A stretch of DNA of 64,000 nt from SH-MAG3 sp035461245. Lineage in GTDB: Bacteria > Gemmatimonadota > Gemmatimonadetes > Longimicrobiales > RSA9. The stretch spans positions 1-64,000 of the forward strand of contig DATHVP010000137.1 of the NCBI GenBank assembly GCA_035461245.1. Direction: 5' to 3'. The translations under genes were made by a program, and so were the position numbers. Positions 6,935 through 15,599 of this stretch are shown one piece after another (the first letter of the stretch is position 1; the number at the start of each line of letters is the position of its first letter). The notes under the pieces were generated by a model. It had not been told where the DNA came from and did not search any database. It worked only from the letters and a program-made list of their open reading frames with translations.

Positions 6935-9226
6935 ATGCGAGGGATGATGGGGTTCATTCGGGGCATGACAGTGCTGCTGGCAGGCGCGGTCCTGCTGCAG
7001 CCGGCGGCTGCGGCGGGCGCAGGGCGCGGGGTGGGGCAGGATCCCGACGGTTTCGGTGCACCGGCGGACAGCGCCATCATCGAGGGCGTGGTCCGGGATG
7101 CCACATCGGGCGAACCGTTGCCCGGCACGCTGGTCCGTATCGTCGGGCTGGGTCGGCAGGATGTGACCCACGAGGGTGGCGAGTTCCACCTGCTGAACCT
7201 GCCTGCGGGCCGTCACACCGTGTATTTCGAGCGCATCGGCTACCGGCAGGAGGTGCGGACGGTGCAGCTGGCGCGCCAGGAGACCGTGGTGCTGGACATC
7301 GAGATGCGGGCGTCGGCACTGGCGCTGCCGGGCATCGTCGTTACGGGCATGGCGCAGGCGGGCCTCGGCGATGACGCAGTGCGGCCGGTGAGCGTCCTCG
7401 CCGGCCAGGAGCTGGCCCGGCGCCTGGACGCAACACTCGCTTCGACGCTGCAGCATGAGCCCGGCCTGTCAGTCACCTCCATCGGCCCGGCGACGTCGCG
7501 GCCGGTCATCCGGGGACTGGGCGGGGACCGGGTCCTGGTGCTGGAGGACGGCGCGCGGGTTGGCGATCTGTCGTCCACCAGCGGCGACCACGCGCTGGCG
7601 GTGGATCCGCTCACCGCACAGCGCATTGAGGTGGTGCGCGGACCCAGCGCGCTGCTCTACGGCAGCAACGCCATCGGTGGCGTCATCAACGTGATTCGTG
7701 AAGAGGTGCCGTCTTCTCTGCCGGACCGGGTCACCGGCAGCGTGAGCATACACGGCCAATCCTACAACGACGGGTTCGGCGCGGGCGGCATGGTGAGCGC
7801 GCCCTCGGGCGAGTACGTCGTACGCTCCGAGGCGAGCGTGCGGACGGCCGGCGATATGCGCACGCCGGAAGGTCGCATGGATAACACCGACATGCGCACA
7901 TGGTCCTTTGCTACCGGCCTTTCCCGAGTCATGGGCGGGGGCCATGCCGGCGTCGCGTATCGGTACTATGACAACGCGTATGGCATCCCCGGGGGCTTTG
8001 TCGGGTCCCACCCGGAAGGTGTGGACATCGAGATGCGTCGGCACTCGGTGCATGGCGAGAGCAGCATCCGCCGGCGGATCGGCCCGTTCAGTTCACTGGA
8101 CCTGGACGCGAAGTACACGAACTACTACCACCGCGAGATGGAAGCGGAGGACATCCTGGGAACGGAGTTCGGCCTGCTCACGGCTGCAGTGGAGGCTGTG
8201 CTGCGGCACGGCGAACGCGGCCGGCTGGCGTCAGGGGCGTTCGGGACGCGTTTCTCGTGGAAGGACTTCGTGGCCGGCGGATCCACGGACACGCCGCCCT
8301 CGAAGGAGTGGAGTGCGGCGGCATTCCTGATGGAGGAGCTGGACGTGGGCCGGCTCCGGGTCCAGGGCGGTGCCCGCGTCGACTGGCATCGGATCGTGCC
8401 ACAGGACACGGAGACTGTGCTGGACATCGGCGACGTGCGAACCCGGGAGTTCGCCTCCGTGTCGGCCTCCCTGGGCGGCGTCCTCGCCATCTCCGACGCG
8501 GTGTCCGTCGGCGCCAGCGCGGCTCGTGCCTACCGGACGCCCGATACGGGCGAGCTGTTCTCCCAGGGGCCGCACCTGGCGGCGTACTCCTTCGAGGTGG
8601 GCAACCCCGACCTCGACGCGGAGACGGGGTTCGGGCTCGACGCCTTCGCCCGGCTGCGTACTGACAACGCCACGGCGGAGGTCGCAGCGTTCCGCAATCG
8701 GCTGCGCAACTACATCTACTACCGGGACACGGGCGATACCAGCGGAACCGGCCTGCCCATCTACCAGGCGACGGGGGCGGATGCCGTCCTCGAGGGCACC
8801 GAAGGCGTCGCCAGCGTCGAGCCGTTCCGTCACGTCGTCGTGTCTGGTGTCGTCTCCTGGGTGCGTGGCACCCTCGTCACCGACGACCGGCCGCTGCCCA
8901 TGATCCCTCCGCTCTCAGGAGAGCTCACGGCACGATACGAACGCCCGCGCTACTTTGCCGGCGCCACATGGCGCAGTGCGGCCGCGCAGGAGCGCGTGGC
9001 TACCCAGGAGTTCGAGACGCCGACACCCGGCTACAGTACGGTGGATCTGGACGCCGGCTACCGCTGGGTTACCTTCGGTCGCGCCCAGTCACTGACCCTG
9101 CGTGCGGACAACCTGTCCAACGCACTCGTGTTCGATCACCTTTCCCGGGTGCGCAACCGTGATACCGGCGCCCGCGCACCGGGTGCCGGCCGCAGCGCAA
9201 GCCTGCTCTATCGCATTCTGTTCTGA
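6935..9226 (+). CDS. TonB-dependent receptor with carboxypeptidase-regulatory N-domain
   Basis: 763 residues. A signal peptide (hydrophobic stretch about 9-28, ending AAAA/G) is followed by a carboxypeptidase-regulatory-like beta-sandwich (about 45-130, 'EGVVRDATSGEPLPGTLV'), a TonB plug (about 140-255 with 'RPVIRGLGGDRVLVLEDG' and 'RIEVVRGPSALLYGSNAIGG') and a 22-strand-type barrel ending in an aromatic residue ('LLYRILF'). The 'SGDHALAVDPL' plug loop resembles ZnuD-like zinc/heme receptors, but the substrate cannot be read from the sequence. Stand-alone gene 48 bases after trpS; no TonB/ExbBD nearby. Confidence 0.92.
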   Translation: MRGMMGFIRGMTVLLAGAVLLQPAAAAGAGRGVGQDPDGFGAPADSAIIEGVVRDATSGEPLPGTLVRIVGLGRQDVTHEGGEFHLLNLPAGRHTVYFERIGYRQEVRTVQLARQETVVLDIEMRASALALPGIVVTGMAQAGLGDDAVRPVSVLAGQELARRLDATLASTLQHEPGLSVTSIGPATSRPVIRGLGGDRVLVLEDGARVGDLSSTSGDHALAVDPLTAQRIEVVRGPSALLYGSNAIGGVINVIREEVPSSLPDRVTGSVSIHGQSYNDGFGAGGMVSAPSGEYVVRSEASVRTAGDMRTPEGRMDNTDMRTWSFATGLSRVMGGGHAGVAYRYYDNAYGIPGGFVGSHPEGVDIEMRRHSVHGESSIRRRIGPFSSLDLDAKYTNYYHREMEAEDILGTEFGLLTAAVEAVLRHGERGRLASGAFGTRFSWKDFVAGGSTDTPPSKEWSAAAFLMEELDVGRLRVQGGARVDWHRIVPQDTETVLDIGDVRTREFASVSASLGGVLAISDAVSVGASAARAYRTPDTGELFSQGPHLAAYSFEVGNPDLDAETGFGLDAFARLRTDNATAEVAAFRNRLRNYIYYRDTGDTSGTGLPIYQATGADAVLEGTEGVASVEPFRHVVVSGVVSWVRGTLVTDDRPLPMIPPLSGELTARYERPRYFAGATWRSAAAQERVATQEFETPTPGYSTVDLDAGYRWVTFGRAQSLTLRADNLSNALVFDHLSRVRNRDTGARAPGAGRSASLLYRILF

Positions 9227-9334
9227 CCCGGGCCGCCCCGACTGCCAGGAGGCGGTCAGCCACCCATGCCGCATTGCGCGCCGGGCGGCGGCTGCCATAT
9301 TTCCGTTCTCATGACCACGACTCCGGAGGTGGGG

Positions 9335-9982
9335 ATGCACACGACGAAGATGGCCCGGGCAGGCGTCCTGGGATTCCTTGTGCTTGGGGCCTGCGCCAAT
9401 GCGCAGCCGGGCTCTGAGGCGCCGGACGGAAGCACTGCCGGCCAGGTAGTGACGGAGGCCACTGTCGCCATGGAGTGCCAGCCGTCGCCGCGTATGCCCG
9501 TGGAGGGCCGGGCCAGCCCCTATGATTCCGCAACCGTCCAGGTTGGCGACCAGGCGCTGAAGGTCTGCTATGGCCGGCCGTCCGCCCGGGACCGGGAAAT
9601 CTTCGGCGGCCTGGTCCCGCTGGGTCAGCTGTGGCGCACCGGCGCCAATGAGCCGACCATCCTGCATGTCCCGTTTACAGCGGAGATCGCTGGCATCCGC
9701 GTTGACCCGGGCTCCTACTCCATGTACACGGAACCGGGCGAGGTGGAGTGGGTGGTCATCGTGAACCGGGCGACTGACCAGTGGGGCCACGAGAGTTCGT
9801 ACACGGACGAGGTCCGCGCGCAGGAGGTCGGCCGGGGCACGGCACCCACAGAGCGTCTGGACCAGCACATGGAGCAGTTCACCATCCGGGGCGAGGAGAC
9901 GGCGGCAGGTGCGGACCTGTTGCTGGAGTGGGAGCGTACCCGCGTCCGTATCCCGGTACGCGTTGTCGCCACTGGCGGCTGA
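9335..9982 (+). CDS. DUF2911 domain lipoprotein
   Basis: 215 residues. The ATG at 9335 has a clean GGAGGT 5 bases upstream and opens a lipoprotein signal peptide ('LGFLVLGAC', lipobox cysteine about residue 19). Residues about 60-170 match DUF2911: 'VCYGRPSARDREIFGGLVPLGQ', 'WRTGANE', 'GSYSMYTEP', 'WVVIVNR'. This family is secreted or lipid-anchored and of unknown function, common in Bacteroidota and Gemmatimonadota. It is a single-gene unit followed by a strong terminator at 10041-10074. Confidence 0.88.
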   Translation: MHTTKMARAGVLGFLVLGACANAQPGSEAPDGSTAGQVVTEATVAMECQPSPRMPVEGRASPYDSATVQVGDQALKVCYGRPSARDREIFGGLVPLGQLWRTGANEPTILHVPFTAEIAGIRVDPGSYSMYTEPGEVEWVVIVNRATDQWGHESSYTDEVRAQEVGRGTAPTERLDQHMEQFTIRGEETAAGADLLLEWERTRVRIPVRVVATGG

Positions 9983-10040
9983 CGCGGACGCGGCCGGACT
10001 TCCGGCAGGACTGGCGGCAGAACCCAGAGCGGTTGGAACA

Positions 10041-10074
10041 GGGGCCGGTCCCCTTCGGGGGTCGGTCCCTTTTT
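10041..10074 (+). terminator. Rho-independent terminator of the DUF2911 gene
   Basis: A 13-bp GC-rich stem (GGGGCCGGTCCCC paired, with G-U wobbles, to GGGGGTCGGTCCC) with a TTC loop, followed directly by TTTTT. This is the clearest classical terminator in the window and lies 58 bases after the DUF2911 stop. Confidence 0.85.
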
Positions 10075-10113
10075 ACACATCCGGGTACAACTATTTCCTG
10101 AACCATCGGGGCC

Positions 10114-10140
10114 TGTCACAACGCGTCGCAGCCGCGCGTT
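10114..10140 (+). promoter_or_regulatory. Candidate ECF-sigma promoter of the sigma/anti-sigma unit
   Basis: TGTCACA (10114-10120), a 16-base spacer and CGTT (10137-10140). This closely resembles the TGTCACA-N16-CGTC promoters described for some ECF sigma factors, and lies 33 bases upstream of the sigma gene's GTG, suggesting autoregulation. The assignment is by inspection only. Confidence 0.5.
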
Positions 10141-10172
10141 CTAGGTGTGAGGGCCTCCGATACGGGAGAGCA

Positions 10173-10670
10173 GTGGATTTCGACTCGGTTTTCGAGGAAC
10201 TGTATCCGTCGCTCTTCCGCTATCTGCACCGTCTGACGGGAGACGGTGACGTGGCGGAGGACATCGCGCAGGAGGCCTTCGTCCGGTTGCTCAAACAGGA
10301 CCTTCCGGAAGGCGAGATCCGGCCGTGGCTGTTTACGGTGGCCATGAACCTGGTACGTGACCGGGCCCGGAAGTCGGAGCGGCGCCAGCGCCTGTTGAGT
10401 GGCGCACCGAACCTGGTAACACGGACGCCGTTGCCGGACGAAGACATGGAACGCGCCGAGCGGATCGCAGCGGTCCGGGACGTGCTGGACAGGATCCCGG
10501 AACGGGATCGTCAGCTGCTGCTCATGCGCGAAGAAGGGTTCAAGTACGATGAGATTGCCAGGGTAATCGGAGTAGCGCCTGCCTCGGTAGGCACACTGAT
10601 TGCCCGAGCATTGAAGAGATTTGTAGCAGAGTACGATGTTGAGGGGAACGAGGATGACCCACGCGACTGA
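10173..10670 (+). CDS. ECF RNA polymerase sigma factor
   Basis: 165 residues with region 2 ('LYPSLFRYLHRLTGD', 'AEDIAQEAFVRLL', then 'RPWLFTVAMNLVRDRAR') and region 4 ('RDRQLLLMREEGFKYDEIARVIGVAPASVGTLIARALKRF'), the whole of a minimal ECF sigma factor. The GTG at 10173 follows a GGGAGAG and puts region 2 at the expected position; the frame upstream is unrelated. It overlaps the anti-sigma gene by 17 bases, so the two are co-translated. The candidate promoter 33 bases upstream suggests it controls itself. The regulon is unknown; the next gene downstream is a TonB receptor that may be a target. Confidence 0.92.
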   Translation: MDFDSVFEELYPSLFRYLHRLTGDGDVAEDIAQEAFVRLLKQDLPEGEIRPWLFTVAMNLVRDRARKSERRQRLLSGAPNLVTRTPLPDEDMERAERIAAVRDVLDRIPERDRQLLLMREEGFKYDEIARVIGVAPASVGTLIARALKRFVAEYDVEGNEDDPRD

Positions 10671-11517
10671 AGGCCTGCTCCAGGCATACCTGGACGAGGA
10701 GATCGAGGGATCGGCGGCTGCCGAGCTCCGCGATCACCTCGCCGGCTGTGCCGCGTGCCGGAGCGAGCTGGAAGCCCTTCAGCGCGCGGGCGAGCAGGTC
10801 CATGTCGCAATGGCGGCGCTGGCGCCGGCGGGTATGCCCATGCTGCGGGCTCGGTCCGCGCTGGCGACGGCCCGGCGTGGGGCGGCCATTGAGGACGCGA
10901 CCGCGCCAGTGACCGCGCACCGTTCTGCGGGGCGCCCGACGGGCCGTCCCGGTGGGCGCTGGAGTCTGACCCGGCTGGGGGCGAGCGGGCTGGCGAAGGC
11001 GGCCATGCTCTTACTGGCGCTTGCCGGTGCAGGCGCTGCCGCGATTCCCGGCTCGCCTGTCCGGCGCGCGCTGGAAACCACCTTCGCGCGGGTCGCCCAG
11101 CTGTTCAATGGGGCGCCTGCTGAGCAGGTGGTGGTGCCGGAATCGCCTGTGGCACCTCCGGTTGAGCCGGTGCCCTCGCGCATGGCGGTGCTGCCGGCCG
11201 AGGGCCGGGTCAGAATCGTCATTGAACGGCCTGCGGCAGAGGTTGACGTCGTTGTGCGTATTGTAGATGAGCCGCTGGCGCAGGTGGATGCCGCGACAGC
11301 GGACGACGGTGTCCGGTTCCGTACGGGACCGGGTCGCATCGAGGTGTCGGGCCTGAGCGCAGGAGTGATCACGGTGGACGTTCCGCGTACAGTGCGGACG
11401 GCCACTGTCGAAGTGGACGGTACCGTCCTGGTAGAGAAGCAGGCAGACATGCTGCAGCTTTCCGGCCCCGCCGGCCGGGAGCGTGGCGATCAGGTGAGGT
11501 TCCGGATCGGAACCTGA
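10654..11517 (+). CDS. Zinc-finger anti-sigma factor (membrane-anchored)
   Basis: 287 residues. The N-terminus has the zinc-binding anti-sigma signature H-x3-C-x2-C ('LRDHLAGCAACRSEL', about 24-38). One transmembrane helix lies near 118-140 ('AAMLLLALAGAGAAAIPG') after a basic proline-rich linker. The periplasmic part (about 145-287) carries a proline/valine-rich stretch and a beta-rich domain with 'VVRIV', 'RIEVSGLSAGVITV' and 'VEVDGTVL', plausibly a sensor. It starts at the ATG at 10654 inside the end of the sigma gene. The layout is that of a classic sigma/anti-sigma pair; the signal sensed cannot be told. Confidence 0.85.
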   Translation: MTHATEGLLQAYLDEEIEGSAAAELRDHLAGCAACRSELEALQRAGEQVHVAMAALAPAGMPMLRARSALATARRGAAIEDATAPVTAHRSAGRPTGRPGGRWSLTRLGASGLAKAAMLLLALAGAGAAAIPGSPVRRALETTFARVAQLFNGAPAEQVVVPESPVAPPVEPVPSRMAVLPAEGRVRIVIERPAAEVDVVVRIVDEPLAQVDAATADDGVRFRTGPGRIEVSGLSAGVITVDVPRTVRTATVEVDGTVLVEKQADMLQLSGPAGRERGDQVRFRIGT

Positions 11518-11607
11518 GCGCACTGGCGCTGTACAGACTCCTGATCGCTCTGGACGGCGTCCGCGGATTGCATGCGCGGGCGCCGTTCCGTTATCTCTTA
11601 AGGTAAT

Positions 11608-13908
11608 ATGCGCACCTGCCTGGCCGTCCTCTCCCTCCTGGCAGCTGTGACGGCGCCCGTAGCCGCCCAGCAGGGCCAGCCGCCGGCCGTGCCGCGTCCT
11701 GCGGCAAATCCGGCGCCGCCGGCGGCGACGACGGTCTGGGGACAGGTCCGGTCGGACCGTACGGGGGTGCCCCTACCCAACGCGATAGTCGAGGTCGTGA
11801 CCCGGTCGCCGGCACGCTTCAATGCGGTGACGGACAGTAATGGCGTGTACGTGCTGCGAGGTGTGCCTGCGGGCCAGCGCGTATTGCGAGCTACACACTT
11901 CGATCATGCGCCCCACGAGGTTGAAATCCTGGTGGTGGCGGATCGCCAGGAGACCGTGGACTTCGACCTGGAGTTCCGGCCGGTCCGCCTGGCCGTGCTG
12001 ACGGCAGAGGGTGCCCGCATCGGGCTGCCGCCGGTGGTAGACACCGTCAGTGTCGTGGCCGCAGACCTGGCGCCTGCCACGGCGCGGGTCCTGGAGAGCA
12101 CGCCCGGCGGCGTGGCGGAACTGGGGATGGCGGATGCCGCCCGCGAAGCCCGTGGTTCCGAGCCCGTGGACCCCACGGACGTCCTGTACGTAAGGGGCGG
12201 CGCCACCGACCTGAAGCTCGTCCTCATGAACGGCGCGCCCGTCTACGCCCCGTTCCACATTGGCGGTCTCATCAACGCCCTGGACGCGCGCGTGCTTCGG
12301 TCTGCGAGCCTCTACCTGGGTGGTGCCCCGTCCCGTCTGGACGGCGGGCTGTCGTACATCCTGGAACTGGAATCCCGTTCCGGCCGGGACCGGCGGCTGC
12401 ACGGCGAGGTTGCGGTGGATATGCTGGCCGGGCGTGGCATGCTGGAAGGGCCCCTCGGCCCGCACGCGAGCTTCCTGGTCGCCGGGCGGGGCGTGCACGG
12501 CTCCGGTACGCCCGCGTGGATGATGGACGAGTTCCCGTATTCGTACGGTGACGGCCTGGGTCGGGTGGACGTGCGGCTGGCGCCGGAACACACGGTGACG
12601 GGCACCTATTTCTGGAACAGCGAGGAAGTCCGCCTGGACACCATTGGAGCGGCGCGGGAACGCGCCGCCTGGGGCAACCGTGCGGGCTCTGTCCGCTACC
12701 GGGGGACGTATGGCGACCTGGGCGTACTGGGCACGGTTGCCATGGGTCAGTTTCGCACGACGTTGCCGCTGGGCGGTATCCGTCCACTGCTGACGGAGGG
12801 CACAGCGACGCGAGGTCGGGTGGGCGTGGACTTCGAGCGGCCACTGGGCCATGTCCGGTTGTTCTGGGGCGGGATGACGGAGCGGATCGAGTTCGAGTAC
12901 AGGGCATTTCCCCAGGGGGCGCACCGGGACAGCAGTATCGTGCGGAACGTGGCCCGCGGCGACAACGGCGGGCTTTACGTGGACGCACTGTTCAACGTGC
13001 TTCCGCGCCTCACGGTACGAGGCGGCGTCCGTGCGGACGTGTTTGCGCACACGGATGACGTGCAGTTCGCGCCGCGGGCGGCGGCGACGCTACTGCTGAC
13101 GGACCGAGCGATCATTACCCTCAGCGCAGGCCAGTATCGACAGTACATCCGGACGCCGGAACGGTCGCTGGTCTTTCTGCCGAACCTGCCGCCGGACAGC
13201 GCGGACGGCCCGCCGCTCACGGTGGCCGAGGCCGCGCACGTGGTCCTGACCCTGACACAGGACCTGGGCGATGGAGTGAGGTTCGGCGTCGAGGGGTTCT
13301 TCAAGGAGTTCACGGGGCTGCACGCCGCGCCCCAGAGGAAGACCGAGACGTCAGGTGTGGACCTGTGGGTCAGGCGCGCGTCTGGCAGCCTGGTCGGGTG
13401 GCTGGGCTATTCGCTGGCGTGGGTATGGACGGTTGACGCGGATCGGCCGCGCGGCTCGGAGGAGTTCGCCGGCCGGCACCTGGTGACGTCGGGGTTGAGC
13501 GGGCCGCTCATGGGCAGTGGCGCGTTCGAGATCCGGGCCAGCTACGGCGCGGGGCTGCCATTCACCGCCGTCCCGGAGCCGCCCATCGCCTCACCGGGCT
13601 TCTCGGTGTCCCCGGCTTCGGCTCACGGGTCATCCTTGCCGAGTCTGGCTGCCGCCGGCAATCCCGATGTCCCGGCCATGGCAACGGAGCCCCACGACCC
13701 GTTCCTGCGTATTGACGCGCAGGTGTCGCACACCTTCTCGGGTGCGGTGCGGCGGACGGAGTTTCAGTTCACGCCGTATCTCAGGATCATCAATGCGCTG
13801 AACCGCCGGGACGCCATCTTCTATCACTACGATGCAAAGGCTGGCCGGGCGGAGCCGCTGGCGGGGCTGCCAGTCATGCCGATTCTCGGCGCGGAGTGGC
13901 GATTCTGA
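11608..13908 (+). CDS. TonB-dependent receptor-like protein with carboxypeptidase-regulatory N-domain
   Basis: 766 residues. Signal peptide 1-20 ('LLAAVTAPVAAQ'), proline-rich linker, carboxypeptidase-regulatory domain (about 43-125: 'VWGQVRSDRTGVPLPNAIVEV'), plug-like domain (about 165-255: 'DVLYVRGGATDLKLVLMNGAPVY', 'GGAPSRLDGGLSYILEL') and a long beta-barrel ending in F ('GAEWRF'). The plug resembles those of FecA-independent SusC-like or 'TonB-dependent receptor plug' proteins without the usual TonB box. An AAGGT precedes the ATG by 6 bases. It follows the sigma/anti-sigma unit at 90 bases and may be under its control (inference). Confidence 0.85.
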   Translation: MRTCLAVLSLLAAVTAPVAAQQGQPPAVPRPAANPAPPAATTVWGQVRSDRTGVPLPNAIVEVVTRSPARFNAVTDSNGVYVLRGVPAGQRVLRATHFDHAPHEVEILVVADRQETVDFDLEFRPVRLAVLTAEGARIGLPPVVDTVSVVAADLAPATARVLESTPGGVAELGMADAAREARGSEPVDPTDVLYVRGGATDLKLVLMNGAPVYAPFHIGGLINALDARVLRSASLYLGGAPSRLDGGLSYILELESRSGRDRRLHGEVAVDMLAGRGMLEGPLGPHASFLVAGRGVHGSGTPAWMMDEFPYSYGDGLGRVDVRLAPEHTVTGTYFWNSEEVRLDTIGAARERAAWGNRAGSVRYRGTYGDLGVLGTVAMGQFRTTLPLGGIRPLLTEGTATRGRVGVDFERPLGHVRLFWGGMTERIEFEYRAFPQGAHRDSSIVRNVARGDNGGLYVDALFNVLPRLTVRGGVRADVFAHTDDVQFAPRAAATLLLTDRAIITLSAGQYRQYIRTPERSLVFLPNLPPDSADGPPLTVAEAAHVVLTLTQDLGDGVRFGVEGFFKEFTGLHAAPQRKTETSGVDLWVRRASGSLVGWLGYSLAWVWTVDADRPRGSEEFAGRHLVTSGLSGPLMGSGAFEIRASYGAGLPFTAVPEPPIASPGFSVSPASAHGSSLPSLAAAGNPDVPAMATEPHDPFLRIDAQVSHTFSGAVRRTEFQFTPYLRIINALNRRDAIFYHYDAKAGRAEPLAGLPVMPILGAEWRF

Positions 13909-13923
13909 GGTAGCGGTCGGACG

Positions 13924-14211
13924 TCAGCGCTTGGGCCGCAGCGCCATCTCCTGACGGAACTTCTCATAGGCCTTGTGGCTTATCTCGCCCTCGGCATACT
14001 TCTGGTCCAGTACGTCCTGCGCCTGCGCATCGAACGTGCGTCGGCGATTGGCCCGGCGCGCGATGAGCCACAGTATGAACATGACCAGCAGGTATTCGCT
14101 GAAGGGGCTGTACGGCGCCGGCGTGTCCAGGAAATGCATGAGCTTCTGGAAGAAGCCGAAGTCCTCCCCAGCGGGCACCGCCTCCCGGGCCTGCATGAGT
14201 ATCCCGAACAT
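13924..14211 (-). CDS. Small SHOCT-domain membrane protein
   Basis: 95 residues. One transmembrane segment at about 38-54 ('YLLVMFILWLIARR') and a C-terminal SHOCT-like helix pair ('DVLDQKYAEGEISHKAYEKFRQEM'-type pattern at about 66-90: L-[DE]-x-[KR]-[FY]-x-x-G-E-I). SHOCT motifs are short oligomerisation modules at the ends of many bacterial proteins. It starts 2 bases after the stop of the 82-residue gene and is convergent with the TonB receptor 15 bases away. Function unknown. Confidence 0.72.
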   Translation of the reverse strand: MFGILMQAREAVPAGEDFGFFQKLMHFLDTPAPYSPFSEYLLVMFILWLIARRANRRRTFDAQAQDVLDQKYAEGEISHKAYEKFRQEMALRPKR

Positions 14212-14213
14212 GA

Positions 14214-14462
14214 TCAGTTTCTCCCATCGACGAGCGCTGCACGCACGGCTTCCGGCCGGAAGCAGAGGTCGCGGCCGCGCTCGTCCTCGAACCAGAGGGG
14301 CTTACCACGGCGCATCCGGAACAGGATGAGCCGCTGCAACTCCAGGGGAGATTGCTTCCATCGCGCACGGAACCTGATATCCCCGTCATCGGTGGCAAGC
14401 TGCACCATGACAGTGGGGATCAGGCTGCGGATCGGGACGCGGGCAAAGTAAACCATGGTCAT
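14214..14462 (-). CDS. Small protein of unknown function
   Basis: 82 residues, basic, with no membrane segment or signal peptide. It reads as a small beta-rich domain ('IRFRARWKQSPLELQRLILFRMRRGKPLWFEDERG'-type strands and helix, quoted only in part: 'LWFEDERGRDLCFRPEAV'). I do not recognise the family. It sits between the UDG-like gene (66 bases upstream) and the SHOCT gene (2 bases downstream) on the same strand, so the three probably form one transcript. Confidence 0.55.
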   Translation of the reverse strand: MTMVYFARVPIRSLIPTVMVQLATDDGDIRFRARWKQSPLELQRLILFRMRRGKPLWFEDERGRDLCFRPEAVRAALVDGRN

Positions 14463-14528
14463 GGAACGCTAACGGCGAAATGCCCCGGTGGCAACGCTTT
14501 CGTCGGGAGCGATGCGTCGTGCGGCGCG

Positions 14529-15509
14529 TCATACGCCGTGTTCACGCCATAGACCGTCGTACCGGGCGTGGGCGGGGCCGACCAGGTCGCGCCATTCCGG
14601 CAGTGCGTAGATGCCGCTGTCAGGAAGGGCAGGGCGTTGCGCCGGAGGCCGGCGCCCGGTGACGCCGGCGACCGCGTCGCGTACCGCGGCCCGTGTGTCC
14701 AGCATGCGCCGATGGAATACCGTGGTAGCGCCTGCGAACGGGCTCATGTTCTGCGCGCTGGGGTGCAGCACCTGCAGCAGCGACGGCAGTGAGGCGCCAT
14801 GCCACGCCTGCGCCCATGCGCGGCCGAAGCCGGCGGCCGGCGGAAGCGCATCGGCTGGCCACGGCATGGAGGTGCCGCGGGCTATTCCCGCCCTGGCCAG
14901 CCCAGCTGGACCGGGCAGGCGCAGGGCCGGCCCAGGCGTGGCGCTGGCGGGCTCGCCAACTGGCGCGTCGTAGTCGCGGGTGACGGCGGCCACGGTCACC
15001 CGCACGGCCACGTTGCCGAGTGCGATGATGAGGCGGGGCCCGGCGGCGACAATGGTGTCCCGCAACAGCGCGACACTATCCGGGTAGGCACCCACGGGTG
15101 CAGCGATCTCCCCGACCGCGGGCTCGCCGCCTCCCCTCGCCGGGAGCTGGTTCAGTGCCGCGACGATGAACGTTTCGTTGCGCGTCATGCCGGCCGCGCC
15201 GAGGAGCACGTCGAGGTTGCCGCCGGCGATGTCACCGCCGAACGGTATGCGCGTGGCGTGAGCACCCAGTGTCCCGCTGCCGAGACCGCCAGCGTTGCCC
15301 GGCGCGGCGCCCACCCACAGTACAGCCACCCGTCGCCATGGTCCGTTGCGGCGGCTCCAGACCAGGGGACGTGGCGCCAGAGTCCCGTCGGGCATGCGGC
15401 AGGGCTCGTTCAGCCACTCGTCCTCGGCACACGACGCGTGGTCCGCGTGTGCCGCGCGGAAGATGCTGCGGAACCGTGCCTCGTCGGCCGGGCGGCGTTC
15501 TTCGCTCAT
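14529..15509 (-). CDS. Uracil-DNA glycosylase superfamily protein
   Basis: 326 residues. Motifs of the family-4/5 UDG fold are visible: 'VLWVGAAPGN' (active-site motif A), 'PFGGDIAGGNLDVLL' (the G-PF-GxAG loop), 'ETFIVAALNQLPARGG', 'PRLIIALGNVAVR' and 'VLHPSAQNMSP' (motif B, usually HPS/HPA). The cysteines that bind the [4Fe-4S] cluster in families 4 and 5 are not at their usual places after the 'NQLPAR' segment or near the C-terminus, so this is a variant whose activity on uracil is uncertain. Start at the ATG at 15509, where similarity begins. It is divergent from the PLP enzyme 91 bases away. Confidence 0.75.
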   Translation of the reverse strand: MSEERRPADEARFRSIFRAAHADHASCAEDEWLNEPCRMPDGTLAPRPLVWSRRNGPWRRVAVLWVGAAPGNAGGLGSGTLGAHATRIPFGGDIAGGNLDVLLGAAGMTRNETFIVAALNQLPARGGGEPAVGEIAAPVGAYPDSVALLRDTIVAAGPRLIIALGNVAVRVTVAAVTRDYDAPVGEPASATPGPALRLPGPAGLARAGIARGTSMPWPADALPPAAGFGRAWAQAWHGASLPSLLQVLHPSAQNMSPFAGATTVFHRRMLDTRAAVRDAVAGVTGRRPPAQRPALPDSGIYALPEWRDLVGPAHARYDGLWREHGV

Positions 15510-15599
15510 GCATGTAGAGTTGACACGGTGCAGGCGGCGCCGCAACCTCTGCGTGCGCGACGCGCGTCGCGCGGCAGTACTTCGCCACGAGGAGGCCTG

